A stretch of 5,533 nucleotides of DNA, from NCBI GenBank assembly GCA_016220045.1, contig JACRIP010000392.1:1-5533 (forward strand). Reading direction: 5' to 3'. Numbering within the stretch: position 1 is the first letter of the stretch; each line of letters starts with the position of its first letter. Positions 1 to 4,420 of this stretch are shown here, in pieces. The stretch comes from Planctomycetota bacterium (GTDB lineage: Bacteria > Planctomycetota > MHYJ01 > WSZJ01 > JACPWG01). The notes beneath the pieces were generated by a model that did not search any database, had not been told where the DNA came from, and saw only the letters and a list, made by a program, of their open reading frames with translations. A program made the position numbers and the translations under genes.

Positions 1-42
1 CGCCGCCCGTGGGCGGTTGCGCAAGGATGAGTGGGGGCAGGA

Positions 43-70
43 ATTATAGCGGGGGGGCTAGGGGTGTCAA
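43..70 (-). promoter_or_regulatory. Perfect-consensus sigma-70 promoter reading out of the left edge
   Basis: On the minus strand TTGACA (plus positions 65-70) and TATAAT (plus positions 43-48) are separated by 16 nt. Both hexamers match the sigma-70 consensus exactly and the spacing is one below the optimum of 17. Transcription would start near position 36 and leave the window on the left, so the gene it serves lies outside. Promoters this close to consensus often drive stable RNA or highly expressed genes, but nothing in positions 1-36 shows which. It lies downstream of the HEAT-repeat gene, on the same strand, and after the large hairpin. Confidence 0.7.
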
Positions 71-95
71 GGGCTGGATGGCGGGCGAACGGACG

Positions 96-240
96 ACGGA
101 ACCACAGAGACACAGAGGCACAGAGAACGACGACGACGGCAACGCCGGAACGCCACGGAGCGCCCCGCAGGGCGCTCCGTGGCGTTCCGGCGTTGCGTCA
201 GGTCCGTCGTCTCTGTGTCTCTGTGCCTCTGTGGTTCCGT
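96..240. repeat. 145-nt near-perfect inverted repeat with CACAGAG octamers
   Basis: Outer arms 96-126 and 210-240 pair over 31 positions with one mismatch (110/226) and one G-T pair (118/218). Each arm holds three octamers: CACAGAGA, CACAGAGG, CACAGAGA at 103-126 and their complements at 210-233. A short run (128-132 with 205-209) continues the pairing. A perfect 27-bp stem (139-165 with 170-196) then closes on the 4-nt loop CGCA. The block sits 53 nt past the stop of the HEAT-repeat gene. No transposase is nearby, so it resembles a non-autonomous palindromic or MITE-like dispersed repeat. From memory, similar CACAGAG strings are scattered through many environmental bacterial genomes; this was not checked. 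Open frames across it give Arg/Thr/Glu- or Leu/Cys/Ser-rich peptides that are repeat translations, not proteins. Confidence 0.85.
139..196 (-). terminator. Possible transcription-ending hairpin downstream of the HEAT-repeat gene
   Basis: A perfect 27-bp GC-rich stem (139-165 with 170-196) and a 4-nt loop lie about 97 nt beyond the HEAT-repeat stop codon. Such a stem in the transcript would be extremely stable and could stop polymerase or protect the 3' end. It has no U-tract on either strand, so it is not a canonical intrinsic terminator. It separates the HEAT gene from the strong promoter at 43-70, which fits a boundary role, but that role is inferred. Confidence 0.3.
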
Positions 241-292
241 CCGTCTCTCGGCCGGCCTCCCTCCCCGCTCTCCCCCTCCCCGCTCCCGCTCC

Positions 293-1609
293 CTACTTCC
301 GCTTGGCCGCGGCCTCCCGCTTTTCGATCTGCTTGATGATCTGCGCCGCGGTCCGGCGCACCTGTGGGTTCGGGTCCTGGTTGCTGAGATAGACGTAGAC
401 CGACATCTGGTCCTTGCCGGCCACCCGCGACAGCGACTGCACCGCGAACATGCGGACGACCGGGTCCTTGTCGCCCTGCGCCGCCTGCGCGATCGTCGCG
501 GTCGCCGCGCGCCCCGCGATCTGCTCCAGCGCCTGGACGCTCGCCTGCCGCACGTTCGCGTTCCCCGCCGTCGCCAGCGTCTCCTCCAGCGTCGGCACCG
601 CGCTCTTCGAGCCGATCTGCACCGTCGCCTGGATCGCCGCCATCCGCACGTTTGCGTCGCCCCCCCGCGCCAACTCCAGAATCGCCGGCAACGCCTCCTT
701 GTCCCCGATCTGCCCCAGCGCCTGGCTCACGAAGGTCCGGACCCGCGGATTCTCCGAGCCCTTCAGCACCTCCAGCAGGATCGGCACAGACGCCTGGTCC
801 CCCATCAGCCCCAACGCCTGCACCACCCCGCTTTTCATCGCGTCCTTGCCGCCGCCCTTGAGGGCGTTCACCAGCATCCGCGCCAGCTCCGGGTTCTTGA
901 TCTCGGATAGGGCGCGTACCGTAGTCCCCCGCACGTAGCGCGAATTGTCCCGGCCGAGCACGCCGAGCAGCGCTTCGACGGCGCTCGCGTCGCCGATCTT
1001 CGCCAGCGCCTGCACCACCTTGCCGCGCACGTCCTCGCTCTCCTCCTTCGCCAGCACCTCCTTGAGGACGTCGATGCCCTCCTTGCCGCCGATCTCGGCC
1101 AGGAGATCGACCACCGCCTCCTTCAGCTCGGGGTCGGCGTCGCCGCGCAGCACCTCGAGCAGCGCGGGCAGCGAGTAGTCGCCCAGCGAACGCAGGAAGC
1201 CGACCATGAGCGACGCCTGCTTCGCGTCGTCGTCGGCGAGCGCGCGCCGGAGCTGGTCGAGGATCTTGTCCACCTCGCGCCCGACCGCCTGCACCTCCAG
1301 CGCCGAGGGGGCCGTGCCCGGCTCCGGGCCCGCCGCCGCGGCCGGAGCGACCGGCGCCGGGGGCGGCGCCGCCGTCGCTTCCTCCGCCGCCGCCCGCGCG
1401 TGGGTGCGGATGCGCGCCGCCGAAGCCATGTTCAGCGCCACCACCTGGATCGCCGCGTCCGCGCGTTGGCGCTGAACGGCGTAGGCGTACAGCGCGATCG
1501 CCGCGCCGATCAGGATCATCACGGCCGTCCAGCGCCGTACGGCGGCCGCGTCCCAGCGGAACGGGATGCGCCGAGCGGGCGGGGGGGCAGCCAGGATCGA
1601 CGTGTTCAC
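293..1609 (-). CDS. Membrane-anchored HEAT-repeat protein
   Basis: This encodes 438 residues from a GTG start, the first start after the in-frame stop at 1652-1654. Residues 1-26 are Arg-rich (R13, R14, R18, R25, R26) and precede one membrane helix at about 27-45, so the N-terminus should be cytoplasmic and the rest outside. An Ala/Pro-rich linker (about 78-103) leads to a very regular solenoid. Nine repeats of 31-33 residues start at about 130, 163, 195, 227, 259, 291, 322, 354 and 386, and a half-repeat cap ends in basic AAAKRK. A typical unit reads VVQALAKIGD followed by a second helix such as LLEVLKG and an Asn/Asp loop. This is the PBS-lyase-like HEAT pattern. Such repeats bind other proteins; no catalytic motif is visible, so the partner and role are unknown. 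It is transcribed alone, divergently from nadE. Confidence 0.9.
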   Translation of the reverse strand: MNTSILAAPPPARRIPFRWDAAAVRRWTAVMILIGAAIALYAYAVQRQRADAAIQVVALNMASAARIRTHARAAAEEATAAPPPAPVAPAAAAGPEPGTAPSALEVQAVGREVDKILDQLRRALADDDAKQASLMVGFLRSLGDYSLPALLEVLRGDADPELKEAVVDLLAEIGGKEGIDVLKEVLAKEESEDVRGKVVQALAKIGDASAVEALLGVLGRDNSRYVRGTTVRALSEIKNPELARMLVNALKGGGKDAMKSGVVQALGLMGDQASVPILLEVLKGSENPRVRTFVSQALGQIGDKEALPAILELARGGDANVRMAAIQATVQIGSKSAVPTLEETLATAGNANVRQASVQALEQIAGRAATATIAQAAQGDKDPVVRMFAVQSLSRVAGKDQMSVYVYLSNQDPNPQVRRTAAQIIKQIEKREAAAKRK

Positions 1610-1617
1610 GCGCGCGG

Positions 1618-1621
1618 CCTC
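1618..1621 (-). promoter_or_regulatory. Ribosome binding site of the HEAT-repeat gene
   Basis: On the minus strand GAGG lies 8 nt before the GTG at 1609. It is a modest but correctly spaced Shine-Dalgarno match and supports that start. The repeat motif at 1628-1653 begins only a few bases further upstream. Confidence 0.55.
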
Positions 1622-1627
1622 GCGGTT

Positions 1628-1653
1628 CGGGGACAGGTCTGAAGTACGCTTTC
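1628..1653. repeat. CGGGGACA repeat motif, copy 1
   Basis: CGGGGACA at 1628-1635 is followed by GGTCTGAAGTACGC. The same head recurs on the plus strand at 1720-1727 (followed by CGATCCTGAATTCC) and on the minus strand at 1788-1795 (followed by TGACCTGAATTCC). The common pattern is CGGGGACA, a few variable bases, then CTGAA. This looks like the terminus of a dispersed palindromic repeat. It sits directly upstream of the ribosome binding site of the HEAT-repeat gene. Confidence 0.6.
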
Positions 1654-1714
1654 AACCCGGGACGGGGCGAAAAGTTGCGGTCGCACGGGAGTTTTCTCGG
1701 CCTGGTTCAGATCG

Positions 1715-1800
1715 CAAAACGGGGACACGATCCTGAATTCCAGCGACGTCCCCCGAGGGTCGCCAGCCCCCGCAGGAATTCAGGTCATGTCCCCGTTTTG
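1715..1800. repeat. REP-like palindromic element between the divergent genes
   Basis: The left arm 1715-1741 (CAAAACGGGGACA, a variable part, CCTGAATTCC) is the near-exact reverse complement of the right arm 1775-1800. The difference is about three positions, including a one-base indel, around 1728-1732. The 33-nt loop holds a smaller hairpin (GCGAC 1743-1747 with GTCGC 1759-1763). A further 11-bp inverted pair flanks the whole unit, CGGCCTGGTTC at 1698-1708 and GAACCAGGCCG at 1837-1847, each next to a GTTTTCTC string. The architecture is that of REP/BIME elements mobilised by IS200-like (RAYT) Y1 transposases. No such transposase is in this window, and the assignment to that class is inference from the shape. 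Confidence 0.75.
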
Positions 1801-1870
1801 CTCCCCCTGAGCGGGCAGGTAGTGTTACGCCGCTTTGAACCAGGCCGTTTTCTCCGCGGCCATCTCTCCG

Positions 1871-1899
1871 TTGACCGCCCGTGCCGCACCGGCTATCCT
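1871..1899 (+). promoter_or_regulatory. Probable sigma-70 promoter of nadE
   Basis: TTGACC (1871-1876) and TATCCT (1894-1899) are separated by 17 nt, giving 5/6 and 4/6 matches at optimal spacing. Transcription would start near 1906, leaving a leader of about 64 nt with a small hairpin (CGGAGC 1908-1913 with GCTCCG 1917-1922). It lies 71 nt before the GTG chosen for nadE and downstream of the in-frame ATG at 1835, so it argues against that upstream start. It probably also serves the TerB-like gene. Confidence 0.55.
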
Positions 1900-1960
1900 T
1901 CACGGCTCGGAGCCCGGCTCCGACGATACCAAACCGTCCCGCCCCCGGGCAACGCATTCT

Positions 1961-1964
1961 GGAG
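1961..1964 (+). promoter_or_regulatory. Ribosome binding site of nadE
   Basis: GGAG precedes the GTG at 1970 with a 5-nt spacer. It supports this start, which is also where similarity to the NadE family begins (MRIALAQLN). Confidence 0.6.
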
Positions 1965-1969
1965 CCGCC

Positions 1970-3625
1970 GTGCGGATCGCCCTGGCCCAGCTCAACCAGA
2001 CGGTGGGCGACCTCGAAGGCAACGCCGCCCGCATCCGCGCCGCCGCGGAGCGCGCCCGCGCCGCCCGCGCCGATCTCCTGGTAACCCCCGAGCTCTCCCT
2101 CGCCGGCTACCCGCCGCGCGACCTCCTGCTGCGCGACGGCTTCGTGGACGCCTGCCGCCGCGCGCTCGAGGCGCTCGCCGCCGCGGCCGACGGCATCGCC
2201 CTCGTCGTCGGCTTCCCGGAACGGAACGCGCACGGCGAGGGCCGCCCGCTCTGGAACGCCGCCGCCCTCCTCGCCGACCGCCGCATCGCCGCCGTCGCCC
2301 GCAAGTCCCTCCTGCCCACCTACGACGTCTTCGACGAAGACCGCTACTTCGAGCCCTCCCCGGAGGTCGCCGTCCACCCGGTCGCCGGCCGCACCCTCGG
2401 CCTCTCCATCTGCGAGGACATCTGGAACGACCACGAGTACTGGTCGCGCCGCCGCTATCCCGGCGACCCGATCGAGCGTCAGGTGAACGCCGGGGCCGAA
2501 ATCCTGGTCAACCTCTCCGCCTCGCCCTTTCATCTCGGCAAGCAGGCGCTCCGCGAGTCGATGCTCGCGAACACCGCGCGCAAGCACCGTCGCCCCGTGG
2601 TCTACGTCAACCTGGTCGGCGGCAACGACGACCTGGTTTTCGATGGGCGCAGCTACGTTTTCGACGCCGCCGGCCGGCTGCTCGATCAGGCCGCGGCCTT
2701 CGCGGAAGACCTGCGCGTCGTCGATCTCGACCCGGCCGCCCCGCCCGCGCCGCCGCCGCCGGGCGGCTTCCCGCCCCCCGACGGCATCGCCGCCGCCGAG
2801 CAGGCCCTCGTCCTCGGCATCCGCGACTACGCCGCGAAGTGCCGGTTCGGGTGCGCCGTCATCGGCCTGTCGGGCGGCATCGACTCCGCCCTCACCGCCG
2901 CCCTCGCCGTCCGCGCCCTGGGCCCCGCCAACGTCCGCGGCGTCGCCATGCCCTCGCGCTTCTCGTCGGACCACAGCCTCGCCGACGCGCGCGCGCTCGC
3001 CCAGAACCTGCGGATTCCCTTCGACGTCGTCCCGATCGAGCGCGTGCACGCCGCCTACCTGGAGACCCTGGCTCCGGTCTTCGCCGGACGCGCCCCCGAC
3101 GTGACCGAGGAGAACCTCCAGGCCCGCATCCGCGGCGCGCTGCTGATGGCGCTCTCGAACAAGTTCAGCGCCCTGCTACTCTCGACCGGCAACAAGTCGG
3201 AACTCGCCTGCGGCTACTGCACGCTCTACGGCGACATGTGCGGCGGCCTCGACGTGCTCGCCGACGTGCCGAAGACCCTGGTCTATCGGCTCGCGGAGCA
3301 CGCGAATCGCGAAGGGGAGGTGATTCCCCGCAACTCGATCCGGAAGCCGCCGAGCGCGGAGCTGAAGCCGAACCAGACCGACCAGGACACGCTGCCGCCG
3401 TACGACCTGCTCGACCGGATTCTCCAGCTTTACGTGGAGGAGGAGCGCGGGGTCGAGGAGATCGTCGCGCGGGGCTTCGACCGGGCCGTGGTGATCGACG
3501 TGGCGCGGCGGGTGGACGTGAACGAGTTCAAGCGGCGGCAAGCTCCGCCGGGCATCCGCGTGACCTCGCGCGCCTTCGGAGCGGGGCGACGCATGCCCAT
3601 CGCGCAGCGGTGGGTAGGGAAGTAA
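1970..3625 (+). CDS. nadE: Glutamine-dependent NAD+ synthetase
   Basis: This cytoplasmic enzyme converts deamido-NAD+ to NAD+ with ATP and glutamine, the last step of NAD synthesis. The protein has 551 residues, a normal length for the two-domain form. Residues 1-255 are the nitrilase-type glutaminase domain, with the expected catalytic triad E41 (in TPELSLAGYPPRDLL), K112 (RKSLLPTYDVFDEDRYF) and C148 (SICEDIW). A Pro-rich linker (255-271) leads to the synthetase domain. That domain carries the ATP pyrophosphatase loop SGGIDSA at 301-307, MPSRFSSDHS at 327-336, ENLQARIRG at 381-389, STGNKSELACGYCTLYGD at 405-422 and the C-terminal FKRRQAPPG region. C414, C417 and C424 make that stretch cysteine-rich, probably family variation. 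The GTG start is preferred over the ATG at 1835 because the extra 45 residues do not resemble the family and lie before the promoter. Codons shift from C-ending to G-ending near the 3' end. Confidence 0.97.
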   Translation: MRIALAQLNQTVGDLEGNAARIRAAAERARAARADLLVTPELSLAGYPPRDLLLRDGFVDACRRALEALAAAADGIALVVGFPERNAHGEGRPLWNAAALLADRRIAAVARKSLLPTYDVFDEDRYFEPSPEVAVHPVAGRTLGLSICEDIWNDHEYWSRRRYPGDPIERQVNAGAEILVNLSASPFHLGKQALRESMLANTARKHRRPVVYVNLVGGNDDLVFDGRSYVFDAAGRLLDQAAAFAEDLRVVDLDPAAPPAPPPPGGFPPPDGIAAAEQALVLGIRDYAAKCRFGCAVIGLSGGIDSALTAALAVRALGPANVRGVAMPSRFSSDHSLADARALAQNLRIPFDVVPIERVHAAYLETLAPVFAGRAPDVTEENLQARIRGALLMALSNKFSALLLSTGNKSELACGYCTLYGDMCGGLDVLADVPKTLVYRLAEHANREGEVIPRNSIRKPPSAELKPNQTDQDTLPPYDLLDRILQLYVEEERGVEEIVARGFDRAVVIDVARRVDVNEFKRRQAPPGIRVTSRAFGAGRRMPIAQRWVGK

Positions 3626-3634
3626 CCCGACGGA

Positions 3635-3639
3635 AAGGA
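3635..3639 (+). promoter_or_regulatory. Ribosome binding site of the TerB-like gene
   Basis: AAGGA (within GGAAAGGA, 3632-3639) precedes the ATG at 3649 with a 9-nt spacer. It lies in the 23-nt gap after the nadE stop. It gives the small gene its own strong initiation signal and supports its being real. Confidence 0.75.
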
Positions 3640-3648
3640 ACGATCGCC

Positions 3649-4044
3649 ATGGACCTCGAACCCCGGACCCTGACCTGGGCGGCGCTGGTCGTCGCGGTGG
3701 ACGGGTCGATCGGCGAGCAGGAGCGCCAGTTTCTGGAGCGGCTGGCGCGGCACATGGGGGTGGGCGCGGCGGAGCTGGGGGCGGCGATCGCGACGGCCCT
3801 GGATCGCGGGCCGGCGGTGGGGCTGCCCACGGATCCCGAGCAGCGGCTGGCGCTGCTGGAGGTGATGATCCTGGCGGCGACGGCGGACGGGGTGCTGGTG
3901 GAGGAGGAGCGGCGGCTCTTGGAGGCGGTGGCGCGGCGGATCGACGTACCGGCGCGCCTGCTCGCGCTCTCGACGCAGGAGCTGCTGGACGAAGTGCGGG
4001 GGCGGCGGCGCAAGGACCGGCTGCATCCGTCGGGCGACGTTTAG
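3649..4044 (+). CDS. TerB-like (tellurite-resistance TerB family) protein
   Basis: This is a 131-residue soluble, probably cytoplasmic all-helical protein. It has the twin acidic motifs of the TerB/DjlA-N-like fold: D18-G19 with E25 (DGSIGEQERQFLERLARHMGV) and D80-G81 with E87 (DGVLVEEERRLLEAVARRIDV). In both, the Asp and Glu are seven residues apart, and the two motifs are 62 residues apart. In this family these residues are proposed metal ligands and the fold is linked to stress and membrane-associated complexes; the role of this stand-alone member is unknown. There is no signal peptide or membrane helix, and the tail is basic (RGRRRKDR). The start has a good ribosome binding site 23 nt after nadE, so co-transcription is likely. 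No other ter genes are present, so tellurite resistance should not be assumed. The last two codons and stop lie inside an octamer array (4035-4066). Codons are strongly G-ending. Confidence 0.85.
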   Translation: MDLEPRTLTWAALVVAVDGSIGEQERQFLERLARHMGVGAAELGAAIATALDRGPAVGLPTDPEQRLALLEVMILAATADGVLVEEERRLLEAVARRIDVPARLLALSTQELLDEVRGRRRKDRLHPSGDV

Positions 4045-4066
4045 GGGTTTTGACGTTTGGGCGTTT
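4035..4066. repeat. Octamer array, GTTT-type, overlapping a stop codon
   Basis: Four tandem octamers end in TTT: CGACGTTT, AGGGGTTT, TGACGTTT and GGGCGTTT. The first supplies part of the last codons of the TerB-like gene and the first T of its TAG stop. The 15 bases at 4052-4066 are the perfect reverse complement of 4227-4241, so this array and the AAAC-type octamers at 4227-4242 form inverted boundaries around the first copy of the 80-bp unit. No U-tract terminator is seen. Confidence 0.65.
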
Positions 4067-4159
4067 AGGGTCTGATGGACGCGCGAACCCAACCTCGCTC
4101 TCCGACTGACCCTGATCCCGGCCTCCTTGCTGGTTGGGTTTCGGGCGCGAGCCTGACTT

Positions 4160-4244
4160 GGGTGATTGGGTGATTGCGGCGTCCGGACTTGCTGACGGGC
4201 TACCCGATTCTCCGCCGCACGGATCCAAACGCCCAAACGTCCAA
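4160..4244 (+). repeat. 80-bp intergenic unit, copy A
   Basis: It begins with two tandem GGGTGATT octamers (4160-4175), continues through a core (CGGCGTC, then ACGGG, GATTCTC and GGATC) and ends in two AAAC-type octamers (AAACGCCC, AAACGTCC, 4227-4242). It matches copy B at 4311-4397 at roughly 80% identity by eye, with one single-base indel. The AAAC end is inverted relative to the array at 4035-4066. Confidence 0.7.
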
Positions 4245-4294
4245 GTCGGGCCGTTGCCCGAAACCCAAACCGAGTGCCGATTGGTGCTGCGATT

Positions 4295-4326
4295 GGGTGA
4301 TTTGGTGATCGGGTGATTGGGTGATT
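4295..4326 (+). repeat. GGGTGATT octamer array
   Basis: Four tandem octamers, GGGTGATT, TGGTGATC, GGGTGATT and GGGTGATT, form the head of copy B of the 80-bp unit. Copy A has only two, so the array has expanded or contracted between the copies, as expected from replication slippage. Confidence 0.75.
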
Positions 4327-4397
4327 ACGGCGTCATGATTTGCGGACGGGAATTCACGATTCTCAGCAGTAGGGATCTAAACCCCCAAACCTCGAAA
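4311..4397 (+). repeat. 80-bp intergenic unit, copy B
   Basis: This is a direct, diverged copy of 4160-4244. The two share two GGGTGATT octamers, CGGCGTC, TTGC near ACGGG, the intact GATTCTC, GGATC and the trailing AAAC octamers. Blocks conserved between the copies alternate with freely varying stretches, which suggests an old duplication or two insertions of the same element. Confidence 0.7.
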
Positions 4398-4418
4398 CCT
4401 CGAAACCCCCAAACCCGC
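4379..4418. repeat. AAAC-type octamer array next to the CBM-like gene stop
   Basis: Five tandem octamers (AAACCCCC, AAACCTCG, AAACCTCG, AAACCCCC, AAACCCGC) end 2 nt before the stop codon of the minus-strand gene (4421-4423). They are the tail of copy B; copy A has two. The array is C-rich on the plus strand and has no coding potential. Confidence 0.75.
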
Positions 4419-4420
4419 GG

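Larger units (their letters stand above)
4045..4420. other. Convergent intergenic region filled with repeats
   Basis: This 376-nt stretch lies between two genes that point at each other. It has no credible gene: the frames crossing it are repeat translations or overlaps on the opposite strand of real genes. Besides the arrays and unit copies listed separately, it contains inverted pairs AACCCAACC (4086-4094) with GGTTGGGTT (4132-4140), and TTGGGTTTCGGGC (4134-4146) with its exact complement at 4256-4268. These could act as a bidirectional transcript end, but none is followed by a T-run. The remaining segment, about 4095-4131, shows nothing I recognise. Confidence 0.7.

Noticed and set aside
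3..16. CCGCCC/GGGCGG hairpin at the left edge as a terminator
   Set aside because: The full pairing leaves only a 2-nt loop and there is no T-run, so it is too weak to call.
1..36. A tRNA or small RNA driven by the promoter at 43-70
   Set aside because: Only about 36 nt of the expected transcript are in the window and they show no tRNA landmarks.
198..1655. 485-residue minus-strand open frame overlapping the HEAT-repeat gene
   Set aside because: It is Gly/Arg-rich shadow coding in another frame of the HEAT gene. Its end runs through the CACAGAG repeat, and it shows no recognisable domain.
1835..1969. 45-residue N-terminal extension of NadE from the ATG at 1835
   Set aside because: It does not resemble the family, lies upstream of the likely promoter (1871-1899), and overlaps the repeat-derived segment. 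The GTG at 1970 has GGAG and begins at the conserved MRIALAQLN.
1675..3648. Long plus-strand frame upstream of and in frame with the TerB-like gene
   Set aside because: It is the Arg/Pro-rich out-of-frame shadow of nadE. The real gene starts at the ATG at 3649 with its own ribosome binding site.
3649..4044. A tellurite resistance determinant
   Set aside because: Only a single TerB-like domain is present. No terA, terC, terD or terE-type gene is nearby, so the phenotype is not supported.
3176..4236. Minus-strand open frames opposite nadE 3' end and the TerB-like gene
   Set aside because: They are low-complexity Pro/Arg/Ala translations of GC-rich antisense DNA and extend through the intergenic repeats.
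4379..4418. Telomere-like AAACCCCC array
   Set aside because: It resembles ciliate telomere DNA only superficially. It is short, imperfect, internal, and tied to an octamer repeat also seen nearby with different bases.
4160..4418. Possible CRISPR array
   Set aside because: The units are 8-bp direct tandems and two diverged 80-bp copies, not identical repeats of 23-47 bp with unique spacers, and no cas gene is present.
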